Shown piece after piece: positions 1 through 7,898 of a DNA stretch of 64,000 nt. Both the position numbers and the translations under genes were made by a program. The notes under the pieces are model-generated. The model did no database searches. It was not told the origin of the DNA and saw nothing but the letters and a program-made list of their open reading frames with translations. The stretch is from Acidobacteriota bacterium (GTDB lineage: Bacteria; Acidobacteriota; Terriglobia; Bryobacterales; Bryobacteraceae): positions 124,001 through 188,000 of the forward strand of contig JAKOTR010000060.1 in the NCBI GenBank assembly GCA_029776225.1. The letters run 5' to 3'. Numbering within the stretch: the first letter of the stretch is position 1; every line of letters begins with the position of its first letter.

Positions 1-1728
1 TTCGCCGACATCTTCGAAGTGCGCGGCATGGAACGTCCGCGCCGGGGCGCCCGCCTGGAGGACAGAGTCGAGAACGGGACCATCGTGCTCTCCTATGAGG
101 GTTTGGACGGGGTGCTCCGCCGCACTCGCGTTTCCGCGTCTCCGGCGCCGTCGGAAATCTGGTCGTCCGGCATGCAGTTTTCCACCCACCTGGACGCGCA
201 GCGCGAGGCCGAGTTCTTCATCACCATCTCTTGTGAAACCGGCCAGGAGCAGAAACCGGGCTACACATATCAGACCGCGCTCATGGAGGCCACCGATGCC
301 CTCAACGCGCTCCGCAGCCAGGACTGCCAGATCTACAGCGCCAATGAGCAGTTCAACGGCTGGCTAAACCGTTCCGCCTCCGACCTCCACATGATGGTGA
401 CCGTCTCCGACAACATGGTCTACCCGTACGCCGGCGTCCCATGGTTCAGCACAGTCTTCGGGCGGGACGGCATCATCACGGCGCTCGAGTACCTCTGGGT
501 GAATCCTCTGATCGCCCGCGGCGTGCTTCTGCACCTCGCCGAGACTCAGGCCACCGAAGTCAACCGCGCTCAGGACGCCGAGCCCGGAAAAATTCTTCAC
601 GAGCAGCGCGGCGGCGAGATGGCCGCCCTGGGCGAGCACCCCTTCCGGCGCTATTACGGCTCGGTGGATTCCACGCCGCTGTTCGTGATGCTGGCCGGAG
701 CGTACTACGAACGCACCGCCGATTTCGAGTTCATCCGCTCAATCTGGCCCAACATCCTGCGCGCGCTCGAATGGATTGACAAGTACGGCGATTCCGACGG
801 CGACGGCTTTGTCGAATACTGCCGCCATACGCAGAAGGGGCTCATCCAGCAGGGCTGGAAGGATTCCTACGACTCGGTCTCCCACGCCAACGGCACGCTC
901 GCCGAACCGCCGATCGCACTCTGCGAGGTTCAAGCCTACGTCTATGCGGCCAAACGCGCCGCCGCCAATCTCGCCGCCGCGCTCGGCGATGCCGACACGG
1001 CGGACCGCCTGATCCAGGAGGCGTTCGAACTCCAGGAGCGCTTCGAGCAGGCCTTTTGGAGCGATGAACTCTCCACGTATGTTCTGGCGCTCGACGGCGA
1101 CAAGCGGCCCTGCAATGTCCGCTCCTCCAACGCCGGGCACTGCCTGTTTGCGGGCATCGCAAGCCGGGATCATGCGGAAATCGCCGCCGAGGTGCTCCTT
1201 TCCTCGGAGATGTTTTCCGGCTGGGGGATACGCACCTTGAGCGCGTCCGAGGTCCGTTACAACCCGATGTCCTATCACAACGGCTCGGTGTGGCCCCACG
1301 ACAACGCGCTGATTGCATTCGGCCTGGCCCGCTACGGCATGCTGTCGAAAGCCGCCAAAATTCTTTCCGGGCTTTTCGACGCTGCGCTCTTTCTGGACCA
1401 GCACCGTCTTCCCGAGCTGTTCTGCGGCTTCGGACGCCGCGTCGGGGAAGGCCCGACCCTCTACCCGGTTGCCTGCTCGCCCCAGGCGTGGGCCGCCGCC
1501 TCACCTTTCCTGCTGCTTCAGGCCTGCCTCGGCCTCAACGTCAGCGCCCTGGATAAGACAGTCCGGTTCCACCACGGATTCCTGCCGGAATTTGTGCCCG
1601 AAGTCGTGCTGAGGAACTTGAGCGTCGGCGGCGCGAAGGTGGACATTGAAATCCGCCGTCACGCCGGCAGCCTGAGCATTAACGTATTGAAGAAACAGGG
1701 CAAAGTCGAAATTTTGGTGGCGCACTGA
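1..1728 (+). CDS. Glycogen debranching enzyme (amylo-alpha-1,6-glucosidase), 5'-truncated by window edge
   Basis: The frame is open from base 1 and reads FADIFEVRG, a motif inside the N-terminal beta-sandwich domain of bacterial debranching enzymes, so the true start lies upstream of the window. The rest is the all-helical (alpha/alpha)6 catalytic domain, with the family blocks VPWFSTVFGRDG (about 436-471), QGWKDSYDS (about 849-875) and YHNGSVWPHDNALIA (about 1273-1317). Family members hydrolyse alpha-1,6 branch points in glycogen or related alpha-glucans in the cytoplasm; the acidic residues of the GRD and WKDS blocks are the likely catalytic-site residues. The C-terminus ends normally at a TGA. 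Whether the natural substrate is glycogen, trehalose-linked or another glucan cannot be told from this part. Confidence 0.88.
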   Translation, partial: FADIFEVRGMERPRRGARLEDRVENGTIVLSYEGLDGVLRRTRVSASPAPSEIWSSGMQFSTHLDAQREAEFFITISCETGQEQKPGYTYQTALMEATDALNALRSQDCQIYSANEQFNGWLNRSASDLHMMVTVSDNMVYPYAGVPWFSTVFGRDGIITALEYLWVNPLIARGVLLHLAETQATEVNRAQDAEPGKILHEQRGGEMAALGEHPFRRYYGSVDSTPLFVMLAGAYYERTADFEFIRSIWPNILRALEWIDKYGDSDGDGFVEYCRHTQKGLIQQGWKDSYDSVSHANGTLAEPPIALCEVQAYVYAAKRAAANLAAALGDADTADRLIQEAFELQERFEQAFWSDELSTYVLALDGDKRPCNVRSSNAGHCLFAGIASRDHAEIAAEVLLSSEMFSGWGIRTLSASEVRYNPMSYHNGSVWPHDNALIAFGLARYGMLSKAAKILSGLFDAALFLDQHRLPELFCGFGRRVGEGPTLYPVACSPQAWAAASPFLLLQACLGLNVSALDKTVRFHHGFLPEFVPEVVLRNLSVGGAKVDIEIRRHAGSLSINVLKKQGKVEILVAH

Positions 1729-1757
1729 ATCAGTTTGAGGAATCTGAGCCGGAGCCA

Positions 1758-1776
1758 TGCTAACGTACTGTTAGCA
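1758..1776 (+). promoter_or_regulatory. Inverted repeat abutting the msrB start codon
   Basis: TGCTAAC and GTTAGCA form a perfect 7-bp inverted repeat around a 5-nt spacer and end 4 nt before the msrB ATG. The only purine-rich ribosome-binding candidate (GGAG, 1751-1754) lies on the far side of the dyad. The element could be an operator, or an mRNA hairpin that shortens the effective spacing between GGAG and the ATG. Function is inferred from position only. Confidence 0.4.
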
Positions 1777-1780
1777 CGTT

Positions 1781-2179
1781 ATGGGCGAGCAAAAACTGGA
1801 ACTCACAGACGAGGAATGGCGCAAGCGCCTCACGCCGGAGCAGTATCGCATCACCCGCCAGAAAGGCACCGAACCGGCTTTCACCGGCGAGTACTGGGAT
1901 AAGCACGACCCCGGAATGTACCGCTGTGTCGCGTGCGGCGCTCCGCTCTTCGATTCCGATGCGAAGTTCGACTCCGGCACCGGCTGGCCAAGTTTTACTT
2001 CGCCTGTCTCCAAGGAGAGCGTGGCCACCCAACCCGACACAAGCCACGGCATGTACCGCACCGAGGTGATTTGCAGCCGCTGCGGCGCCCATCTCGGCCA
2101 TGTCTTCGAAGACGGCCCGGCGCCCACAGGCCTCCGCTACTGCATCAACTCCGCCGCGCTCAACTTCGAACCGAGATGA
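1781..2179 (+). CDS. msrB: Peptide-methionine (R)-S-oxide reductase MsrB
   Basis: This 132-residue protein has the usual length and motif order of MsrB. It carries CVACGAP and [12 protein letters not shown] (two CxxC pairs that bind structural zinc), GTGWPSF, and the C-terminal RYCINSAAL block holding the catalytic cysteine. MsrB reduces methionine-R-sulfoxide in oxidised proteins, using thioredoxin as electron donor, and is normally cytoplasmic; no signal peptide is visible. It lies 52 bp after the debranching gene and is preceded by an inverted repeat rather than a normal ribosome-binding site. No msrA is seen nearby. Identification is firm. Confidence 0.95.
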   Translation: MGEQKLELTDEEWRKRLTPEQYRITRQKGTEPAFTGEYWDKHDPGMYRCVACGAPLFDSDAKFDSGTGWPSFTSPVSKESVATQPDTSHGMYRTEVICSRCGAHLGHVFEDGPAPTGLRYCINSAALNFEPR

Positions 2180-2188
2180 TTCGCTAAC

Positions 2189-2593
2189 TTACCTGTACGC
2201 GGGAAACGACCCCAGGGGCGGATTGCTGAACAGGGTCGTCGTCTCGCTCTTGAGCAGGACCCATAAGCCATAGACCCCCAACGCCGTCCCGAACGGCACG
2301 TTCACCAATTGCAGCGCAGAGAGCACGATCGTCATGATGCGCGCCCACTCGCGGTATCGGAGCAGGCCGATGCCGGCAATGATTCCGGGGAGGGAGAGGA
2401 TGGCGAGGAAGAAGAAAATCGCGCCGCCGATCAGTCCCAGAATCGGCGCCGCGAGCCGCGCGTCGGGTTCCCCCGACATATTCACCACTCCGGCGATGCC
2501 GCCAAAAAGAGCCAGGATCGCCAGCGCGATAAGTACGCCCACTGCTCCGAAAACGATATGCAGGACCGCAAGAATTCGCACGTGACTAGCCAT
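2189..2593 (-). CDS. Small membrane protein (paralogue 1 of a tandem pair)
   Basis: The start is set at MASHVRIL, because GAGGAG lies just upstream of that ATG; a further in-frame start at 2617 is less likely. The 134-residue protein has about four hydrophobic segments: an N-terminal VLHIVFGAVGVLIALAIL stretch, a central ILGLIGGAIFFFLAILSL stretch, a GIIAGIGLL stretch and a C-terminal one after the conserved REWARI motif. No enzymatic motif is present. It is a clear paralogue of the protein at 2788-3186: both carry REWARI, TIVLSAL, LVNVPFGTALGVYGL and a proline near the end. It resembles small uncharacterised membrane proteins of soil bacteria. Function unknown. Confidence 0.75.
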   Translation of the reverse strand: MASHVRILAVLHIVFGAVGVLIALAILALFGGIAGVVNMSGEPDARLAAPILGLIGGAIFFFLAILSLPGIIAGIGLLRYREWARIMTIVLSALQLVNVPFGTALGVYGLWVLLKSETTTLFSNPPLGSFPAYR

Positions 2594-2685
2594 CTCAGCT
2601 CCTCGGGGCGGCTCCATCCCACCCGCTTCCTACGGAATATACTCCATTGTGGCGAACCGTGTTCCGTTGATCCGGCGGGAGTCTT

Positions 2686-2769
2686 GCGTGCTCGAACGTC
2701 AGTTTCTTCCCGTAAGCGGCCTGGCCGAACGCCTGGATGGCCTCCCTGAGGCCCATCTCCGAAAATCAT
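2686..2769 (-). pseudogene. Fossil 3' end of the DUF362 gene
   Basis: On the minus strand this stretch still encodes LREAIQAFGQAAYGKKLTFEHA, almost the same as the last residues of the intact DUF362 protein (LRDAIQAFSQAVYGKKLTFEHA, ending at 3305). The original stop codon is lost and the sequence is not joined to any coding start. It sits just upstream of membrane paralogue 1, exactly where the real DUF362 end sits relative to paralogue 2. It is therefore a by-product of the tandem duplication, not a gene. Confidence 0.8.
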
Positions 2770-2787
2770 GCGCCGGCGCTGGTATCT

Positions 2788-3186
2788 TTACGCGGGAAAC
2801 GAATGCAGGGGCGCATTCCTGAAGAGGCTCGCCGTGCGGTCCTGGAGCAGGACCGACAATCCGTATACACCCAGCGCCGTTCCGAACGGCACGTTCACCA
2901 AGTGCAGCGCAGAAAGCACGATCGTCAGGATGCGCGCCCATTCGCGATACTGGAGCAGGCCGAGACCGGCAACGATCCCGGAAATCGCGAGGATGGCTGT
3001 GAAGAAGAGAAACACGCCGCCGATCAGCCCCAGGATCGGCACGGCGACCGCCGCGTCGGGATCCCCCGAAAATTTCAGCACTCCGGCGACGCCGCCGAAA
3101 AGTAGCACGACCGCCACCGCGGCCAGTATGCCCAGTGATCCGAAAATGATATGCAGAGTGGCAAGAATCCTGACGTGTTTCGTCAT
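2788..3186 (-). CDS. Small membrane protein (paralogue 2 of a tandem pair)
   Basis: This 132-residue, roughly four-helix membrane protein starts at MTKHVRIL, preceded by GAGGAAA. It shares sequence along its whole length with the protein at 2189-2593, including REWARI, TIVLSAL and LVNVPFGTALGVYGL. It follows the DUF362 gene by about 120 bp on the same strand and may be the last gene of that operon. The segment between residues 35 and 60 diverges most from its paralogue (VVLLFGGVAGVLKFSGDPDAA against ILALFGGIAGVVNMSGEPDAR). No catalytic residues are evident; function unknown. Confidence 0.75.
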   Translation of the reverse strand: MTKHVRILATLHIIFGSLGILAAVAVVLLFGGVAGVLKFSGDPDAAVAVPILGLIGGVFLFFTAILAISGIVAGLGLLQYREWARILTIVLSALHLVNVPFGTALGVYGLSVLLQDRTASLFRNAPLHSFPA

Positions 3187-3304
3187 CTTGTTTCCTCGGG
3201 GCAGGCCGGATTGACCGCTCCATAGGAATATACTTCATTGCGGCGAACTTTGTTCCGTTGGTCCGGTGAGGTTCCGTTAATCCGGCGAGAGTCTTGCGCA
3301 GACT

Positions 3305-4213
3305 CTACGCGTGCTCGAACGTCAGTTTCTTCCCGTAAACGGCCTGGCTGAACGCCTGAATGGCGTCCCTGAGGCTCATCTCCGGGAACGTCATGTGGCT
3401 GGATCTGATTTCCCCCAATCCGAGCAGGCCGGCTTCCCACAGGTGGCGGACGGCCTGCGGCTCAAAGCCGAGCAGCCGCGCTCCCACGACGTCGGCCGCC
3501 AGGGGGTCGGTGCTGGCGATCACGATCCCGGTCTCTACCGCGATGCCGCCGAGCGGCCCGGTCCCGACCATAGCCGGATGCCCCACCGTGATCGCCAGGT
3601 CGGGCGGGAACCGGCGCGCCATGGCCGCGATGAACGAGTGCATGTCGCCGAAGAAAGAATGCTCGTGGCGCTGCGCCGACCGCGGGTGGCCGTAGTAGCC
3701 CGCGGCGGGGTACGACATGGCGATGTTCTTCAGCGCCAGCGTGACTGTGGCGATGTCATGCAGTTTGATCTGGCTGAGCGCGATGAGCGTCTCATACTCG
3801 AAAACCCGTGGATTCACCATCACGGATTTCTGCGGGCCGTCGACGTCCACTTCCGGCATGTAGTTCAGCGCCACCTCGAGAAACGGGGGCTGGTTGTGAT
3901 CGAAAAACTCGACCCCCTCCTCGCTGATGACGTCCATCATCCCGCTCACACGGAAGACTTCCTCGGTTTGCACCGCGCCTGCGCCGCCGCTCACCACGAT
4001 GTGTTTCGGCCCGAAGGCTTTCAAATGCCGCAGCACCGCGCGGAGCGTATCCGGCTGCGTGACTCCCGTCGTGTCCTCAGCCGAGGCCCAGGTGTCGTTC
4101 GGTTTCACCGCCACGAGTTTTCCGCGTGCAAGCCGCTCCAGCGGCATGTGCTGAAGCGCCTGCCCGAGCGCTTCCCCGATGTCGAAGTTTTGGGTGATCG
4201 CCACAACGGCCAT
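3305..4213 (-). CDS. DUF362 family protein
   Basis: This 302-residue protein has the layout of DUF362 proteins: an N-terminal VVAITQNF strand, VKPNDTWASA, a TQPDTLRAVLRHL segment, VVSGGAGAV, then VFEYETLIALSQIKLH and a C-terminal GGIAVETGIVIASTDPLAADVVGARLLGF block with the conserved acidic DPLAAD. DUF362 proteins are often found with Fe-S domains; here there is no CxxCxxC cluster, so this is the stand-alone form. The molecular function of the family is not settled. The gene lies 10 bp after the alpha/beta hydrolase gene at 4224-4907 and is probably co-transcribed with it. The family call is firmer than any role. Confidence 0.8.
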   Translation of the reverse strand: MAVVAITQNFDIGEALGQALQHMPLERLARGKLVAVKPNDTWASAEDTTGVTQPDTLRAVLRHLKAFGPKHIVVSGGAGAVQTEEVFRVSGMMDVISEEGVEFFDHNQPPFLEVALNYMPEVDVDGPQKSVMVNPRVFEYETLIALSQIKLHDIATVTLALKNIAMSYPAAGYYGHPRSAQRHEHSFFGDMHSFIAAMARRFPPDLAITVGHPAMVGTGPLGGIAVETGIVIASTDPLAADVVGARLLGFEPQAVRHLWEAGLLGLGEIRSSHMTFPEMSLRDAIQAFSQAVYGKKLTFEHA

Positions 4214-4223
4214 GAGCTTCCGC

Positions 4224-4907
4224 CTATTCCGAGCCCGGCCGCGCGTGCATAGTCGTTCGGCCGGTCAGGTGAAGCTGGAACCACTCGCGCGCGAGCGCGG
4301 CCACGCGGTCGAGCGCTCCCGGCTCTTCGAACAGATGGGTGGCGCCCGGAATGATCTCAAGCCGCTTCTCTCCGGACAGCTTCGCGAACGCCTCCCTGTT
4401 CAGATGCAGCACCGTCGTGTCGTACGAGCCGACGATGAGCAGTGTGGGGGCCCGGACCCGCCCGAGGACTTCGTCTCCCGCGAGGTCCGGCCTGCCGCCG
4501 CGCGATACCACGGCCGCGATGTGATCGGGCCGCTCAGCCGCCGCCACGAGCGCCGCCGCTCCTCCGGTGCTCGCGCCGAAATAGCCGATCCGCAGCGAAC
4601 GGGTTTGGTCCGTGCTGCTGAGCCAGTCCGTAGCCCCGGCAAGCCGCGAGGCAAGCAGGTGGATATTGAAGCGCAGGTGCGCGGTTTGCAGGTCAACCGC
4701 CTCCTCTTTGGGAGTGAGCAGGTCGATGAGCAGGGTGGCGAGGCCGCCCTCGCGGAGTGTAGCCGCCACCCGCCGGTTGCGTGGGCTGTGGCGGCTGCTG
4801 CCGCTGCCGTGCGCAAACAAAACGATGCCCCGCGCTCCTTCCGGAATGCTCAGGTCTCCGTCGAGCACGACCGCGCCCGCCGGAACCTGAACCGACACTT
4901 CGGTCAT
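4224..4907 (-). CDS. Dienelactone-hydrolase-like alpha/beta hydrolase
   Basis: This 227-residue protein has the alpha/beta-hydrolase core. FAHGSGSSRHSPRN forms the oxyanion region, GASTGGAAAL is the nucleophile elbow with its serine, VGSYDTTVL carries the likely acidic member, and GATHLFEE the catalytic histidine. Close relatives are annotated as dienelactone hydrolase-like and are often found beside, or fused to, phosphoribosyltransferases. That fits the phosphoribosyltransferase gene two genes upstream in this operon (5994-6650). The start codon overlaps the BON-protein stop (ATGA), implying translational coupling. The true substrate is unknown; the family name need not imply dienelactones. 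Confidence 0.85.
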   Translation of the reverse strand: MTEVSVQVPAGAVVLDGDLSIPEGARGIVLFAHGSGSSRHSPRNRRVAATLREGGLATLLIDLLTPKEEAVDLQTAHLRFNIHLLASRLAGATDWLSSTDQTRSLRIGYFGASTGGAAALVAAAERPDHIAAVVSRGGRPDLAGDEVLGRVRAPTLLIVGSYDTTVLHLNREAFAKLSGEKRLEIIPGATHLFEEPGALDRVAALAREWFQLHLTGRTTMHARPGSE

Positions 4908-5569
4908 GCCGCCGCCTTTCTGATGATCTTGCGCAGAGTCCCTCCCGCGACACCGCGCGACAGCAATCCCGCGCCGACAATGCGCGCCGCCCGTCCGAGC
5001 GAATCGCCCCGCCTGCGCAGGCCGTATGCGGCCAGCGCGCCGCCTGTCAGGCTCACGATGGTCCGCAGGACCGGCGACGAGCCGGGCTTATGCAGTTCGC
5101 CCTGAAGCTCAGGGACCTGCCCCGGAGTGCGATACACGCGCAGCCGGTTCTCCACTTCCTCAACGCCGCGTACGCCCGAGGCCTCTTTGAGCAAAGCGCC
5201 AGCCTCATCGGCCAGAACCGCGCCGCTCAGGGTCACGTGTCCTTCATGCGCGGTAACCTCGATGGCATCGGGGTGGGAAACGACGCGGCGGATGCGCTTC
5301 TGCACGTGTTTGGCTAATCGTTCGTCGGAGGCCTTCATCACTCCGCTGCGAACCGTGGACGTCGCCGAGGCCGCCATGTCCCGGACCCGGCCCGCGATAT
5401 CCTTCGATTTGCTGCTGACCGTCCCCGAGGCCTCTTCCCAAGCCCCAGCCATCTTGTCCCGCACCGTGGCGCGCCGCTCGCGCCCGCGTTTGGGATCGGT
5501 GAAATACATCGCAGCGCCCCCTAAGGCCGCGGTTCCGAGCCCAGCCAGAATTGCCGTTGTTTTATTCAT
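4904..5569 (-). CDS. BON-domain protein with YtxH-like N-terminus
   Basis: The 221-residue protein begins with a short hydrophobic helix followed by MYFTDPKRGRERRATVRDK, the YtxH-like pattern of small stress-associated envelope proteins. A charged linker, predicted helical, covers about residues 30-80. A BON domain follows at about residues 84-150 (LAKHVQKRIRRV, IEVTAHEGHVTLSGAVL, GVRGVEEVENRLRVY). A Gly/Ala-rich hydrophobic C-terminus is present at about 175-205. BON domains are thought to bind membranes or lipids and occur in osmotic-stress proteins such as OsmY. The gene sits 3 bp after the DUF5335-like gene and overlaps the hydrolase gene by 4 bp. A role in envelope stress is inferred from family and neighbours. 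Confidence 0.8.
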   Translation of the reverse strand: MNKTTAILAGLGTAALGGAAMYFTDPKRGRERRATVRDKMAGAWEEASGTVSSKSKDIAGRVRDMAASATSTVRSGVMKASDERLAKHVQKRIRRVVSHPDAIEVTAHEGHVTLSGAVLADEAGALLKEASGVRGVEEVENRLRVYRTPGQVPELQGELHKPGSSPVLRTIVSLTGGALAAYGLRRRGDSLGRAARIVGAGLLSRGVAGGTLRKIIRKAAA

Positions 5570-5572
5570 TTG

Positions 5573-5977
5573 CTATCCCCCTGCCCCCTTTGTTTTGTCT
5601 TCGTCCGCGATGCGATCCAGCGCCTCGGGAAACTGCGCCGTTCGAAATCGCAGAACGGTTCTCTCGCCCGTCGTGGTCAGAACCTCAAGTCCCTCGTGCT
5701 CTCCCGTTTCGCTGCGCTCGTATGAGAATCTCGCAACGCCGTTGATAATTCGCGTCACCTGGGATTGCGGGCTGGTGCCCACCCTGATCTCGATGGCGTC
5801 CGGATCGCTGCCTTTCAAATCGGCGTTAATGGACTGAAAAGGCAGGTCCGTGGCCTCCTGCTGCCCGCCGAGATCCATGCTGAGCACTTCGAGCGTGGTC
5901 AACCAGCCCTCGTGCTGCCGGCTGAACATATCACAGAAGGCCTGCCACTCACTGCGCGGAATCACGTATGTTGGCAT
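5573..5977 (-). CDS. DUF5335-like small protein
   Basis: The start is placed at the ATG of MPTYVIPRSEWQAFCDMF, which has a good GGGGAG ribosome-binding site; the longer open frame upstream overlaps the phosphoribosyltransferase and is not coding. The 134-residue product has the N-terminal IPRSEW...FSRQHEGWLTTLEVL block that I associate with DUF5335, then a beta-rich region with IEIRVGTSPQSQVTRIING. It has no signal peptide and no catalytic motif. The gene lies 16 bp after the phosphoribosyltransferase and 3 bp before the BON gene, so it belongs to the same operon. Function unknown. Confidence 0.75.
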   Translation of the reverse strand: MPTYVIPRSEWQAFCDMFSRQHEGWLTTLEVLSMDLGGQQEATDLPFQSINADLKGSDPDAIEIRVGTSPQSQVTRIINGVARFSYERSETGEHEGLEVLTTTGERTVLRFRTAQFPEALDRIADEDKTKGAGG

Positions 5978-5993
5978 AACAACTCCCCTGAGC

Positions 5994-6650
5994 TCACGCC
6001 GCCGGATGCAACTGCGCCCCCAGGTTGAGCAGCTCCCGGATTTCCGTATCGGAGGTCTGCCGGAAATCTTCGTACCAGAGTCCGACCGCATGGAACGGCT
6101 CGGGCGTCTCCGCGCAGACCACCTCCTCGACCAGTCCGCGGAAGTCCTCACAGGTGGAGGGAGCGGCTACCGGGACCGCAACTACGATCCGTGCGGGATT
6201 TTTCTGCCGGAGCGCGGCCACCGCCGCGCGCATGCTTGAGCCCGTGGCCAGACCGTCGTCCACCACGATGAGCGTGCGGTCCTGGACCGGAAGCGGCGGG
6301 CGCCCCTGGCGGTAAAGCTGCTCGCGCCGCATCAGCTCCGCCTGTTCCCTCTCCGCCGCACGATCGATCACGTCTGCGGGAACGCGGAACATCTCCACCA
6401 CGTCCGGATTCAGCACGCGCACGCCTCCGGAAGCGATAGCGCCCATAGCCAGTTCCTCGTGCCCCGGCAATCCAAGCTTCCGGACGAGAAAAAGATCCAG
6501 CGGAGCGTTGAGTTCCCGAGCTACTTCGAAGGCAACCGGAATACCGCCGCGCGGCAGCCCCAGAACTACCACGTCGGACCGGTTCTTGTACTTGGACAGC
6601 TTTCCAGCGAGGATACGGCCCGCTTCGGCTCTGTTGCGGAAGAGCTCCAA
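5994..6650 (-). CDS. Phosphoribosyltransferase (PRTase type I fold), TTG start
   Basis: The open frame runs further upstream, but homology begins at LELFRNRAEAG. There a TTG codon is preceded by GAGAGGATGGG, so I chose a TTG start giving 218 residues. The fold is shown by VVVLGLPRGGIPVAFEVA, LDLFLVRKLGLPGHEELAMGAIA and the PRPP-binding loop LIVVDDGLATGSSM. These proteins are predicted PRTases of unknown substrate that commonly accompany dienelactone-hydrolase-like proteins, as here. This is the first gene of a five-gene minus-strand run (PRTase, DUF5335-like, BON, hydrolase, DUF362). It is divergent from glcE with about 90 bp between starts. Confidence 0.85.
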   Translation of the reverse strand: MELFRNRAEAGRILAGKLSKYKNRSDVVVLGLPRGGIPVAFEVARELNAPLDLFLVRKLGLPGHEELAMGAIASGGVRVLNPDVVEMFRVPADVIDRAAEREQAELMRREQLYRQGRPPLPVQDRTLIVVDDGLATGSSMRAAVAALRQKNPARIVVAVPVAAPSTCEDFRGLVEEVVCAETPEPFHAVGLWYEDFRQTSDTEIRELLNLGAQLHPAA

Positions 6651-6740
6651 CCCATCCTCTCTACAATCGGTGACGACGCCCCATCTCGGGCGGTTTCCCG
6701 AACCTGAAGGAACTCGGGTCCGCACGCGCCGCAAACCGGT

Positions 6741-7898
6741 GTGTCGTATATTAGTTGCGTGCTGAGGCCGCAATCGCCGGCAGAACTTGCGGAGGCGCTG
6801 CGCTGCGCCGCCGCTCGAGGCAACACAATCGCCCTCGGAGGCGCGTTTTCCAAGACCGCCATCGCTGGACGGACAACTCCCGCGGATGTAACAATTTCCA
6901 CGGCTTCTCTCAACCGAATTCTGAAGTACGATCCCCGCGATCTCACCGTCAGCGTCGAGGCTGGCATGCCGTTTGACGAACTCAGCCGCGTGCTCGCCGC
7001 CCATCGCCAGATGATCCCGCTCGACCCGCCGTTCTCCAGCCGCGCCACCGTCGGAGGAGTGCTGGCGGCCAATACCAGCGGACCGCGCCGCCTGCTCTAC
7101 GGGACCGCGCGCGACATGGTGATCGGCATGACCTTCGCCACGCTGGAAGGAAAGCTGGTGCAGTCCGGCGGGATGGTGGTGAAAAACGTGGCCGGGCTGG
7201 ATACCGCCAAGCTGATGATTGGTTCGTTCGGCACGCTGGCCGCCATCGCCGTGGCGAACTTCAAGGTGGCGCCCATCCCGCCGGCGTCACGGACCCTGGT
7301 GCTATCTGCCGCCTCCCTGGACGAGGTCATGTCCGCCCGGAACGCCGTAATCCGAGGCGTGCTTCAGCCCACCGCGGTGGATCTGCTCGATCCCCGCGCG
7401 GCGGCCCGGCTCGGATATCAAGGCTACCTGCTCCTGGTCCGCGCCGCCGGTAACCGCGCGGCACTGGAACGCTACAGCCGTGCGCTGCCCGCGGCGTCTG
7501 CTCTGGAAGGAGAACCCGAGGAAGATCTGTGGCTTAGAATAAAAAACTTCACGCCGGACTTTATGTCGGAGCACGCCGGCGCCACGGTCGTACGCGTATC
7601 CTGCCTGCTAACGCAGGTCGGCGAGGTTGTCCGCTCGACCCCTGGGCCAGTCGTGGCGCGCGCCGGTTCCGGAGTGGTCTATGCCTACTTCACGGGGCCG
7701 GGCGCGGCGGGCGAGTGGGTCCGGGAAGCCTCGGCGCGCGGGTGGAAGGTTGTCATCGAGTATGCGCCCGAGGAAGCGAAAAGCAACCTTGAGCTATGGC
7801 CCGCTCCCGCCGACGGATTGGAAATCATGCGCAGGATCAAGCGCCTCTTTGACCCGGCGAACCTGCTGAACCGCGGGAGACTTTATGGCCGGATCTGA
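6741..7898 (+). CDS. glcE: Glycolate oxidase FAD-binding subunit GlcE-like
   Basis: This FAD-binding PCMH/BBE-type oxidoreductase of about 385 residues starts at GTG 6741 or at GTG 6759; homology begins at VLRPQSPAEL. The FAD domain shows TIALGGAFSKT, VSVEAGMPFDEL, VGGVLAANTSGPRRLLYG and GGMVVKNVAGLDTAKLMIGSFGTLA. The shortened substrate domain after residue 190, compared with GlcD, is typical of GlcE. In the GlcDEF complex this subunit carries FAD and passes electrons from glycolate oxidation to the Fe-S subunit. The stop overlaps the glcF start by 14 bp. No glcD lies in the window, so the pair either uses a distant GlcD or oxidises another 2-hydroxy acid. Confidence 0.85.
   Translation: MSYISCVLRPQSPAELAEALRCAAARGNTIALGGAFSKTAIAGRTTPADVTISTASLNRILKYDPRDLTVSVEAGMPFDELSRVLAAHRQMIPLDPPFSSRATVGGVLAANTSGPRRLLYGTARDMVIGMTFATLEGKLVQSGGMVVKNVAGLDTAKLMIGSFGTLAAIAVANFKVAPIPPASRTLVLSAASLDEVMSARNAVIRGVLQPTAVDLLDPRAAARLGYQGYLLLVRAAGNRAALERYSRALPAASALEGEPEEDLWLRIKNFTPDFMSEHAGATVVRVSCLLTQVGEVVRSTPGPVVARAGSGVVYAYFTGPGAAGEWVREASARGWKVVIEYAPEEAKSNLELWPAPADGLEIMRRIKRLFDPANLLNRGRLYGRI

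Larger units (their letters stand above)
2189..3390. repeat. Segmental tandem duplication, two units of about 0.6 kb
   Basis: Unit A (about 2189-2770) and unit B (about 2785-3390) each contain a membrane-protein gene, its upstream spacer and the 3' end of the DUF362 gene. The offset is 593 bp at the start of the units (TACGCGGGAAACGA at 2196 and 2789) and 623 bp at the DUF362 end (GTGCTCGAACGTCAG at 2688 and 3311). The roughly 30-bp difference comes from extra spacer sequence in unit B. The DUF362 end is functional in B and a fossil in A, so A is the displaced copy. Confidence 0.8.
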
